Shown: piece by piece, positions 24,132 to 30,259 of the stretch
Position numbering within the stretch: the stretch's first letter is position 1
Layout of the letters: each line of letters starts with the position of its first letter
Source of the DNA: Treponema zioleckii
GTDB taxonomy: Bacteria > Spirochaetota > Spirochaetia > Treponematales > Treponemataceae
Assembly (NCBI RefSeq): GCF_014737315.1
Contig: NZ_JPUF01000047.1
Location: 1 to 32,057 of the forward strand
Length of the DNA: 32,057 bases
Direction: 5' to 3'
The notes under the pieces: generated by a model
Told to the model about the DNA's origin: nothing
The model's input: only the letters and a program-made list of their open reading frames with translations
Database searches by the model: none
Translations under genes and position numbers: made by a program

Positions 24132-24210
24132 CGTCATTCAGAACTTGTTTCGAAATCCCTGCTTGTCTCTGCCTCATAATCCAGATGCTGAACTGAGTTC
24201 AGCATGACAG
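24132..24210. repeat. Pair of short palindromic repeats
   Basis: Two units lie between the lipoprotein and PAP2 genes. The first (24132-24157) reads CGTCATTCAGAACTTGTTTC and onward. The second holds a perfect 21-nt palindrome, ATGCTGAACT (24185-24194), a central G, and AGTTCAGCAT (24196-24205), flanked by GACAG. In reverse complement the second unit matches the copy at 52-78. Without a U-tract they are poor terminators, but they could protect mRNA 3' ends of the convergent genes. Confidence 0.65.
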
Positions 24211-24227
24211 AAAACTCGGCATTTGTC

Positions 24228-25016
24228 TTAAAAATAAAAAGTCAGGTAAAAACCTGTCGGCATGACTGAAAGTTTTACGTCGTCGTTCTGAGAGTTTACT
24301 TTGTGGAGCCATGGGACTAAGAATCCTGCACCAGTTCCTATGGCCGCGCCTGTAACAACGTCCGTAAAAAAGTGATTCCCGCTGCTCATTCTTAAAATTG
24401 CTGTTGTAAGGGCAAGGCCGTAGCTTCCGGCGATTACAGGAACCTTCCACGGTGAGTTCGGAAAGTATTTGCAGAAAGTGTAGCTTGCAAAAGTTGCTCC
24501 TGCAAATGCCATTGTAGAGTGTCCCGATGGAAAACTGTTCGCAAAGTCGCCTTCTTTAACGTCGTCTTCTGGATGAGTGCTTGGATCGTAATACATATAC
24601 GGTCGGATACGTGTTACCGCTAGTTTTGTAAGTTCCTTTATTCCGTTTGCGATTAACATTGTTTCTGCGTACATTACTGCATTTGTAAACCATGTGTCTT
24701 TGTCGGTCGCAAGAAGTACTAGAGGGGCTGCCATTGAAGCTACGAGCGTGCAATCAGCTGCAGTGTCCCGTGATTTTGAGTACTGATGCATAAAAAAACG
24801 GTCGAGTGAGTTTACATCATTTTTGTCGTAAGTTTCGCCTTCATACTTCTGTCTGTTTATTTCTAGTGCGTTGTCTAAAATCAAATCGCTGCCAGAAAGT
24901 AAAACTCCCCCGCCAAAAAGAATTCCGTCTTCTACGGGATTTAGTTTAAAAATGGCTTCAGCAAAAATAAAAGACGAAATGATAAAAATAAAAATTGAGG
25001 TAAGAATCTTCTTCAT
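24228..25016 (-). CDS. PAP2-family phosphatase, exported
   Basis: The 262-aa protein starts with a signal-peptide-like segment (MKKILTSIFIFIISSFIFAEA). It carries the three PAP2 motifs: KLAVTRIRP (K-x6-RP), FPSGHSTMA (PSGH) and RMSSGNHFFTD (R-x5-H-x3-D), so the vanadium-haloperoxidase-like active site looks complete. Family members dephosphorylate lipid phosphates such as phosphatidic acid or undecaprenyl pyrophosphate; the substrate here is not known. Four or five hydrophobic segments are present. It starts 19 nt after the stop of the MFS gene on the same strand, so they are probably co-transcribed. Confidence 0.9.
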   Translation of the reverse strand: MKKILTSIFIFIISSFIFAEAIFKLNPVEDGILFGGGVLLSGSDLILDNALEINRQKYEGETYDKNDVNSLDRFFMHQYSKSRDTAADCTLVASMAAPLVLLATDKDTWFTNAVMYAETMLIANGIKELTKLAVTRIRPYMYYDPSTHPEDDVKEGDFANSFPSGHSTMAFAGATFASYTFCKYFPNSPWKVPVIAGSYGLALTTAILRMSSGNHFFTDVVTGAAIGTGAGFLVPWLHKVNSQNDDVKLSVMPTGFYLTFYF

Positions 25017-25035
25017 TTTAGTTCCAGTTCAAAAA

Positions 25036-26202
25036 TTATTTGTTTTTATTGAGACGCACATTTATGAGTGAAAGTGCAATCATTGCGACTACGTTTATGA
25101 GCAAAGTTGAGATGGCGCCTGTTAGACCAATGTGGTCAGCGACTTTTCCGACGATTTGCGGGGTAATAATGCCGCCCAGAGCCGAGATTGCAAGAAACAT
25201 ACTTGTTCCAAAGTCAGAACCTTTAATGGCTACAGCCGCGTTTGAAACTCCTGTAGGATAAATTCCTGCAAAAAAGAATCCTAGCCCGATTATTGCGATT
25301 GTGATTACAACAAGATTTTTTGTGCTTACAAGCAGAATAAAAAATATTGCTGTTGCAATGCAATCCGCAAGAATAATCCATTTTTGTTTGATTTTCGTGG
25401 ACAAAACTGCTGTTGTAAGCCTTCCGACGAGAACCGCGAGCCATGTTAACGAGACTAATTCGTTTGCATAAGTTTGTGACATGACTCCCGTGTTTTTTAA
25501 GTAGCTTACAAACCAACCGTTAACACAGTTTTCAAGTCCTAAATAAAAAAACAAGATAAAGCCAGAAACATAAAAAATCGGCATAGTCCAGAATCTTTTT
25601 TGTTCTGGTAAAATCGATTTTGAATCATCAGTTTTTGTTTTTGGTGTGCCCGATAAATCAAGCTTGCAAAGGAATAAAATCGAAAGCACAGAACCGACTG
25701 TGATTGTGTAGATAATATCGCGCCAAGTAAGGTTGAGATTTATATAAATAGAAAGCAGTGTTGGTGCAAGAAAAGCTCCAATCGCAAATACCATGTGAAG
25801 AATATTGAGCGAAGCAGCGCTGCCGTCACCTTTTTCGTTTATGTATGCATTGTTGATGATGCTATAGCAGCCTCTGCTGATTCCGAGCGTCAAAAAAAGC
25901 AAAAGCAGAATCGGAACCGGCGGTAGCATGGAAATTCCTATAAGCGAAACTGGCTGTAAAATTGCCGTCGTAATAATTGAACATTTTCTGCCAATCAATT
26001 TTGTCAGTCCTGGATTTACAAAACTTGCAAGAAAATTACCAACCGCAAATATCGAAAGAAGACTTCCGCTGATTGTATAGCTTAAATTCGCTTCCTCGCG
26101 GAGATATGGAAGAATGGCTCCTACTAAAAGGACCATGGCACCGTTTATAAAAAAAGAAAAATAATTTGGGAAAAATAACTTTATTTTTATGCTGTTACTC
26201 AT
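25036..26202 (-). CDS. MFS transporter
   Basis: The 388-aa protein has about 12 hydrophobic segments typical of the major facilitator superfamily, with a central hydrophilic loop near residues 190-205 (PKTKTDDSKS). The overall pattern is like sugar- or drug-type MFS carriers (FHS-like), but I cannot assign a substrate. The start codon has no ribosome binding site. A TAAAAT box on the minus strand (26216-26211) stands 8 nt before the ATG, suggesting a leaderless transcript. It is followed at 19 nt by the PAP2 phosphatase gene. Confidence 0.92.
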   Translation of the reverse strand: MSNSIKIKLFFPNYFSFFINGAMVLLVGAILPYLREEANLSYTISGSLLSIFAVGNFLASFVNPGLTKLIGRKCSIITTAILQPVSLIGISMLPPVPILLLLFLTLGISRGCYSIINNAYINEKGDGSAASLNILHMVFAIGAFLAPTLLSIYINLNLTWRDIIYTITVGSVLSILFLCKLDLSGTPKTKTDDSKSILPEQKRFWTMPIFYVSGFILFFYLGLENCVNGWFVSYLKNTGVMSQTYANELVSLTWLAVLVGRLTTAVLSTKIKQKWIILADCIATAIFFILLVSTKNLVVITIAIIGLGFFFAGIYPTGVSNAAVAIKGSDFGTSMFLAISALGGIITPQIVGKVADHIGLTGAISTLLINVVAMIALSLINVRLNKNK

Positions 26203-26210
26203 AGTTTTTT

Positions 26211-26216
26211 ATTTTA
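26211..26216 (-). promoter_or_regulatory. Candidate -10 of the MFS gene
   Basis: TAAAAT on the minus strand ends 8 nt before the ATG at 26202. The intervening bases are A-rich and contain no Shine-Dalgarno sequence. Predicted transcription begins within 2-3 nt of the start codon. Confidence 0.45.
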
Positions 26217-26322
26217 TCTAGAAATCATCTTTTTGTGTACAGGGAAAATCCTGAACGCTGTTAAGAACGTCTGTAGCTGTTGCTTTGCATTTTCCCCGGA
26301 AAGTTAGTTTAAAACTTTGCAG

Positions 26323-26886
26323 TTAAGATATGTCGACTGTCACAGCTGCAAGCCATTTTCCGCCTTGTCGTTCAAAAATCGTTATGTTGTCAATCAAAAA
26401 ATCTTCTGCTAGTTTCATTTCATTCATCACTTGTAAAGCTTTTGTCGTAGCTCCTGCTGGAATGTCTCGGTTTGCCACAGTTCCATGCGGTTGAAAGGGG
26501 CGTTGGTCTTTTTTTGTACAGCCCGGACATGCTTTTAGAATCGCTTTTAAGGTTTCGTCGCGAAGTCTCGTCCAATTTTCATTTGCGACTACTTTTGCAA
26601 AAATGGTCCTGTCGCCAAATGCGTCAAAATTATCGATATGCGCCGTAAAACCTAAGTGCTTTGGTAAAATTTCATTTTCAATCGCGGTAACCAAATCTTT
26701 TGTAGAAAAATCCCTTTGCATCTTAAATGGCGGAACGAGAGTAATATGAATCGGCGTTCCATAACCAGACTTGCATCCGTAAACTTCGTTCATGTAACGA
26801 CGACAATCTTCGAGGGTAAGCGTTATGTCCTCTGGAAGCAGAACGCCAATAAAGTGAGTTTGTTCTGGAAAGTTGTTTTTTTTCAT
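26323..26886 (-). CDS. 2H phosphoesterase (2'-5' RNA ligase-like)
   Basis: From the ATG at 26886 the protein is 187 aa. It carries the two H-x-T/S-x motifs of the 2H superfamily: HITL (His47) and HGTV (His134). Its length fits single-domain LigT/ThpR-like proteins. Members open or hydrolyse 2',3'-cyclic or 2'-5' phosphodiester bonds in RNA, tRNA intermediates or cyclic oligonucleotides; the substrate cannot be told here. The open frame extends upstream to 27189, but that part overlaps the divergent gene and shows no homology. A perfect extended -10 (26902-26894) sits just before the ATG, again without a ribosome binding site. Its divergent neighbour encodes another 2H domain fused to a Vsr endonuclease. 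Confidence 0.88.
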   Translation of the reverse strand: MKKNNFPEQTHFIGVLLPEDITLTLEDCRRYMNEVYGCKSGYGTPIHITLVPPFKMQRDFSTKDLVTAIENEILPKHLGFTAHIDNFDAFGDRTIFAKVVANENWTRLRDETLKAILKACPGCTKKDQRPFQPHGTVANRDIPAGATTKALQVMNEMKLAEDFLIDNITIFERQGGKWLAAVTVDIS

Positions 26887-26893
26887 GTTTTTG

Positions 26894-26902
26894 ATTATAG
26901 CA
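26894..26902 (-). promoter_or_regulatory. Extended -10 of the 2H phosphoesterase gene
   Basis: On the minus strand TGCTATAAT ends at 26894, and the ATG begins at 26886. Transcription is expected to start at about 26887, which makes the mRNA leaderless. Confidence 0.65.
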
Positions 26903-26953
26903 CAAATGCGAGTCAAAAGTCGTATAACAAACTTTCGCAAAAATCCCGATTTT

Positions 26954-26962
26954 TGATATAAT
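26954..26962 (+). promoter_or_regulatory. Extended -10 of the 2H-Vsr gene
   Basis: TGATATAAT has its hexamer at 26957-26962. The predicted transcript start is near 26969. The gene start at 27004 then has a 35-nt leader with a GGTGGA ribosome binding site at 26994-26999. Confidence 0.6.
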
Positions 26963-27003
26963 TTTAGTATGTCGATTTGCACGAAAAATTTTCGGTGGAT
27001 ACG

Positions 27004-28164
27004 ATGAGCGAACTTCAAAAAACTCGCACGTATGCCGTATCGCTTTTGTTTGATGAAGACTCTGCTAAAAAAATCTTGACGCTCCAAAACGAAGCTGCCG
27101 CGATTACTCAAAATGATAGTCTCGTAAAGGACGCGCCTCCGCCGCATATTACGCTCGGAATGTTTCATGCCGCCGATTCCGATTTGCAAACTTTACGAAC
27201 AGCATTTCTTGATTTTTCAAAAAATATTTCTCAGCAGTTTTCAATTTCTTTTTCTGATTTTGACAGTTTTCTCAAAAAAGTGATTTTTCTTTCGCTTAAA
27301 GATTCCGAATCGTTAAAAGAACTTAATCTGATTCTCCACGAAAAATACTTCAAGGATTTTAAAGCTGGCGCAAACAGAAATTACACGCCAGAACGATTTT
27401 TTCCACATGTCGCAATTGCCTTAAAACTCAAGCCTGAGCAATTTGAAAAAGGAATTAAATGGGCGTGCCCTGCCTGTCGGCAGGTCGGGCTTTCCGCACT
27501 TCCGCTTTCGCTCCATTCCACGCAAGCGTGGAACGCCTTCGGCGGTGCTACAATCCCTCACGCGGTTTTGCCTGCATCTGCAAAAATTTTTTCCGCAGTC
27601 CTTGCTCAATGCAAACCTTATAAAATTCTTGAAAGCGTAAGTTTTCCGAGCAAAATATGGACTTCGCCGCAAAGACACAAAAATATGGCCGCAATAAAAA
27701 GTACTGGCGGAAAACTCGAAGTTACGCTCAGAGCCACTCTTTTTAAATTTGGCTTTCGATTTCGCAAAAATGACAAAAGACTTTCGGGCAGCCCGGACAT
27801 CGTTTTTCCGCATTATCGCGCCGTAATCTTTATAAACGGATGTTTTTGGCATTCTCATGGCTGGAAAAGTGAGTCTTCCGTAATAAAGTCAACGCTCCTA
27901 GATGAAGATGTTTTGTATTCCCTGCAATGCGAAAAATTCCGAATGCCTACAACGAACATCGATTTTTGGGTCAGAAAATTTTCCCGAAACCGAGAACGCG
28001 ATATTCGTGATATTGAAAAACTTCTTCTTGAAGGCTGGCGAGTTGGCATTGTTTGGGAGTGCTCGATAACTGGCAAAAGCCGCAATGAAAAAATTCTTTC
28101 GATTGCCGAAAAAATTTCTTGCTGGCTTGAAGAAGAAAAATCAGAACTTTTTAGAGAATTTTAG
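27004..28164 (+). CDS. Fusion of 2H phosphoesterase and Vsr-type DNA mismatch endonuclease
   Basis: From ATG 27004 the protein has 386 aa; GGTGGA lies 4 nt upstream. Residues 1-213 form a 2H phosphoesterase domain with HITL (His48) and HVAI (His135), ending in a typical last strand (LAQCKPYKIL). Inside this domain, residues 153-187 come from a GC-rich palindromic repeat inserted in frame. Residues about 218-370 match very-short-patch repair endonuclease: IWTSPQRHKNMAAIKS, FGFRFRKNDKRLSGSPDIVF (Asp265), then AVIFINGCFWHSHGW (Trp282, His283, His285). Vsr nicks DNA next to T:G mismatches left by deaminated 5-methylcytosine, normally beside a Dcm methylase. No methylase is in the window. The gene is divergent from another 2H gene. 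The domain fusion is unusual as far as I know. Confidence 0.88.
   Translation: MSELQKTRTYAVSLLFDEDSAKKILTLQNEAAAITQNDSLVKDAPPPHITLGMFHAADSDLQTLRTAFLDFSKNISQQFSISFSDFDSFLKKVIFLSLKDSESLKELNLILHEKYFKDFKAGANRNYTPERFFPHVAIALKLKPEQFEKGIKWACPACRQVGLSALPLSLHSTQAWNAFGGATIPHAVLPASAKIFSAVLAQCKPYKILESVSFPSKIWTSPQRHKNMAAIKSTGGKLEVTLRATLFKFGFRFRKNDKRLSGSPDIVFPHYRAVIFINGCFWHSHGWKSESSVIKSTLLDEDVLYSLQCEKFRMPTTNIDFWVRKFSRNRERDIRDIEKLLLEGWRVGIVWECSITGKSRNEKILSIAEKISCWLEEEKSELFREF
27461..27563 (+). repeat. GC-rich palindromic element inserted in the 2H-Vsr gene
   Basis: This stretch is far richer in G+C than its surroundings. It contains three hairpins: CCTGCC/GGCAGG (27469-27474 and 27479-27484), TTCCACGC/GCGTGGAA (27516-27523 and 27526-27533) and CGCC/GGCG (27534-27537 and 27541-27544). 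Outer arms GCGTG (27463-27467) and CACGC (27559-27563) close it. It sits between the last helix and last strand of the 2H domain and keeps the frame, adding about 34 residues. It behaves like the palindromic elements known to insert inside genes in Rickettsia. Confidence 0.75.
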
Positions 28165-28195
28165 AATTTCTGGATTTTAAAAAGATACTGAATTA

Positions 28196-28699
28196 TCACA
28201 TGTCTTTGTAAGTCTGTACGGTATCTTCCAAATGCTCGATTGTTATTCCCGCCATTTTGAACATTTTTAGAGAGTCTTCTTCATCGTGATAGTGCTTTTC
28301 GCAGACTACTCTTTTTATTCCGCAGTTGATTATAAGCATGGCGCAGGTTCTGCATGGAGTCATCTTGCAGTAAACGGTCGCGCCGTCAATCGCAATGCCT
28401 CGTTTTGCCGCCTGACAAATTGCGTTTTGCTCCGCATGAACGGTTCTTACGCAGTGTTGCGAGATTGTTCCGTCAATGTGAATCATTTTTCGCATCAAAT
28501 GTCCAACGTCATCACAGTGCGGAAGCCCTGCCGGACTACCGACATAGCCTGTTACGAGAATCTGATTGTCGCGGGCGATTACGCAACCTGAACGGCCTCG
28601 GTCACATGTCGCTCGTTTTGCAATTGTTCTTGCAACTTCCATAAAATATTCATCCCAAGTTGGGCGGACGTATGTTTCTTCTTCTTTGTGTTGAGCCAA
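28196..28699 (-). CDS. dCMP deaminase (ComEB-like cytidine deaminase family)
   Basis: The 167-aa protein belongs to the zinc-dependent dCMP deaminase family. It shows the zinc site HAE (His88-Glu90) and PCRTC (Cys116, Cys119), and the substrate-side motifs TGYVGSPAGLPHCDD and HCVRTVHAEQNAI. The enzyme converts dCMP to dUMP, the precursor of dTMP. The start is TTG at 28699, supported by a strong GGAGG 5 nt upstream; no ATG is available in the right place. It is convergent with the 2H-Vsr gene, with a 31-nt gap. Confidence 0.94.
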   Translation of the reverse strand: MAQHKEEETYVRPTWDEYFMEVARTIAKRATCDRGRSGCVIARDNQILVTGYVGSPAGLPHCDDVGHLMRKMIHIDGTISQHCVRTVHAEQNAICQAAKRGIAIDGATVYCKMTPCRTCAMLIINCGIKRVVCEKHYHDEEDSLKMFKMAGITIEHLEDTVQTYKDM

Positions 28700-28747
28700 A
28701 TTTTCCTCCGGCTGGTAAATTACAAAAATTAATTTATGCCAATCGAT

Positions 28748-28781
28748 AAAAAAAGCGCTTATACCATATCGGTCTAGCGCT
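28748..28781 (-). terminator. Intrinsic terminator of the bactofilin gene
   Basis: AGCGCT (28754-28759) and AGCGCT (28776-28781) are self-complementary arms around a 16-nt loop. On the minus strand a run of seven T follows (A run at 28748-28754). It lies 26 nt after the bactofilin stop codon and separates that gene from the dCMP deaminase gene. Confidence 0.75.
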
Positions 28782-28806
28782 CTTTGATTTTATTTAAGCT
28801 GTCTTG

Positions 28807-29220
28807 CTATATTTGTGATTTTTGAATAAGGCTATCCTTGTATTCTTTTGAGGATACAGAAAACAAGTCGATGTCAGGTACGGAATCAATCATGTCAACC
28901 CTTCCCTCAAAATCCACGTTGTCCGAAATCCTAAGCTTGTCGGTTTTAATATCACCGCGAACAGAACTGCCTGCACATAACTCAACACGTTCTGTGGCTA
29001 TAAGATTGCCTTTTACGTTTCCTGAAACAACAATTGATTTTGCCGAAATGCTGTCGGTTTCGCAAATCGACGTTTTTTCAAGCTCCAAATTTCCTTCAGA
29101 GATAATGGTTCCGTGGAATTTCCCTGTGATTATAAGATTGTCAGTAAACTGCAACACTCCGTCAAATTCGGTTTCTTGCCCAAATACTGTTAGATTTTTT
29201 CCATTTTTTTGCTCTGCCAT
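28807..29220 (-). CDS. Bactofilin (polymer-forming cytoskeletal protein)
   Basis: The 137-aa protein has the repetitive beta-helix pattern of bactofilins: VFGQETEFDGVLQF, LIITGKFHGTI, EGNLELEKTS, SIVVSGNVKGNL and CAGSSVRGDI. These proteins polymerise without nucleotide into filaments and scaffold cell-shape or surface functions; bactofilins have been linked to cell shape in spirochaetes. The length is usual. An AGGGTG ribosome binding site precedes the ATG. The gene lies 57 nt downstream of the HU-like gene on the same strand and is closed by a terminator. Confidence 0.93.
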   Translation of the reverse strand: MAEQKNGKNLTVFGQETEFDGVLQFTDNLIITGKFHGTIISEGNLELEKTSICETDSISAKSIVVSGNVKGNLIATERVELCAGSSVRGDIKTDKLRISDNVDFEGRVDMIDSVPDIDLFSVSSKEYKDSLIQKSQI

Positions 29221-29277
29221 AAAATCACCCTATGCGTTATTCATGCAAAGTGTTGTACCTGCACGCATATATGTACT

Positions 29278-29610
29278 TTACTTGTTATCGATGTCTAAAT
29301 CAAGTAAACTTTCTTTTAATTCTTTTCCAACCCTAAATACAGCCGTGTAATGCGGCGGCACTGATACTTTTTCTCCTGTCCGAGGATTGCGAGCATTTTC
29401 CCTGCCCTTTCTCAGTTTTACCTCGAACATTCCGAATCCCCTAAGTTCTATATTGTTCCCGCTTGTCAAGGATATTTTTACTTGATTGAAAAATTCGTCT
29501 AAAACTTTTTGGACTGTTTTTTTTTCGATGCTTGTTTCCGTGTAAATTGCGTCTACCAGATCGGACTTAGTTACTTTAGCTTTGTCTTCGTCTTTTATTC
29601 TCTCTGCCAT
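29278..29610 (-). CDS. HU/IHF-family DNA-binding protein
   Basis: From ATG 29610 the protein is 110 aa, starting MAERIKDEDKAKVTKSDLVDAIY. The HU/IHF core is clear: NNIELRGFGMFEVKLRKGRENARNP is its DNA-binding arm region, with the conserved RNPRTGE motif. It is slightly longer than HU (about 90 aa) because of a charged N-terminal extension of about 15 residues. It probably bends DNA as a nucleoid protein. The open frame extends to 29694, but that part would cross the terminator of rpsT, so I choose 29610, where a weak TAGGTC precedes the ATG. It lies between rpsT and the bactofilin gene on the same strand. Confidence 0.92.
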   Translation of the reverse strand: MAERIKDEDKAKVTKSDLVDAIYTETSIEKKTVQKVLDEFFNQVKISLTSGNNIELRGFGMFEVKLRKGRENARNPRTGEKVSVPPHYTAVFRVGKELKESLLDLDIDNK

Positions 29611-29666
29611 AAGACCTACTGTAAAAATGGAATCTATTTTATTTTTTTTCGAGAAATATTCTGGAC

Positions 29667-29700
29667 AAAAAAAATCAGGTACTGCAAACCGCAATACCTG
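29667..29700 (-). terminator. Intrinsic terminator of rpsT
   Basis: On the minus strand CAGGTATTGC (29700-29691) pairs with GCAGTACCTG (29685-29676) with one G-U pair and a 5-nt loop. Eight T follow (A run at 29667-29674). It lies just after rpsT and separates it from the HU-like gene. Confidence 0.85.
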
Positions 29701-29730
29701 TTTAATGTTTTTATCTTGAGTTATAAAAAC

Positions 29731-30015
29731 TTATTTTGCAGCTGCCGCATTGAATGAAGCATTATAAAGTTTCATCATTCGCGACTTTTTGCGAGAAACT
29801 GCATTGCGCTTCAAGACACCCTTGCTGCGTGCAGAATCAAGTCTTGAAACCAAAGTCTTAAGCTTTTCCTGTGCAAGTTTTTCGTCTTTTTTCTGAACAG
29901 CTTCTACAAACTGTTTTGCATATGTTCGGCATTCGCTCTTGATTGCTTTGTTGTGCAATCTTCTAGCTTCACTCTGTGCAAATGCTTTTTCTGCAGATGT
30001 TTTCTTTCCTGCCAA
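29731..30015 (-). CDS. rpsT: 30S ribosomal protein S20
   Basis: The 94-aa protein is S20, a basic three-helix protein of the small subunit. Recognisable parts are AGKKTSAEKAFAQSEARR at the N-terminus, a helix with VSRLDSARSKGVLKRNAVSRKKSR and the Ala-rich end. I choose TTG at 30015 because the GGAGG (30028-30024) is 8 nt upstream. Two earlier codons (TTG 30030, GTG 30024) overlap the ribosome binding site. E. coli rpsT also starts with UUG. The GGAGG is part of a perfect 12-nt inverted repeat with CCTCC (30021-30017), which could mask it. A promoter lies at 30047-30075 and a terminator follows. Confidence 0.93.
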   Translation of the reverse strand: MAGKKTSAEKAFAQSEARRLHNKAIKSECRTYAKQFVEAVQKKDEKLAQEKLKTLVSRLDSARSKGVLKRNAVSRKKSRMMKLYNASFNAAAAK

Positions 30016-30016
30016 A

Positions 30017-30028
30017 GGAGGCACCTCC
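30017..30028 (-). promoter_or_regulatory. rpsT ribosome binding site within an inverted repeat
   Basis: GGAGG and CCTCC are separated by only TG on the minus strand. Allowing for loop constraints, about 3-4 bp could form locally, partly hiding the Shine-Dalgarno just before the TTG start. E. coli S20 is known to control its own translation; a similar control here is an inference. Confidence 0.5.
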
Positions 30029-30046
30029 AAAAATTATTTATATTTG

Positions 30047-30075
30047 ATTTTATAAAATGCTTGAACGATAGTCAA
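30047..30075 (-). promoter_or_regulatory. Promoter of rpsT
   Basis: On the minus strand TTGACT (30075-30070) and TAAAAT (30052-30047) are 17 nt apart, a near-consensus housekeeping promoter. The leader is about 25 nt before the TTG start. Confidence 0.75.
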
Positions 30076-30196
30076 TAAGTTATTTGTAAACCGTTATGTA
30101 ATTTTAATGCAAGTTTTTTTTATCACTCTAAAAACTCCACTTTTTTGCAACTTCTCTGAAAAAAAAATGTTTTATTGGAATTATTGAATCAACCTT

Positions 30197-30225
30197 TTGC
30201 AATCTCCATTCGTATATGTTATACT
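30197..30225 (+). promoter_or_regulatory. Promoter of the P83/100-like gene
   Basis: TTGCAA (30197-30202) and an extended -10 TGTTATACT (hexamer 30220-30225) have a 17-nt spacer. GGAGG at 30244-30248 is the ribosome binding site for ATG 30260, with an 11-nt spacing that includes most of an 8-A run. Confidence 0.7.
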
Positions 30226-30259
30226 TTAAGATAATATCTAAGTGGAGGATATAAAAAAA

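Noticed and set aside
26242-26296. Inverted repeat GGGAAAAT/ATTTTCCC upstream of the MFS gene as a riboswitch or terminator
   Set aside because: The loop is about 39 nt, there is no U-tract, and it lies upstream of the predicted transcript start.
26887-27189. Upstream extension of the 2H phosphoesterase frame
   Set aside because: It overlaps the divergent 2H-Vsr gene and the promoters of both, and adds no homologous sequence; the ATG at 26886 fits the family start.
28838-29350. 170-codon plus-strand frame over bactofilin and HU
   Set aside because: It spans two clear minus-strand genes and the gap between them, with no motif.
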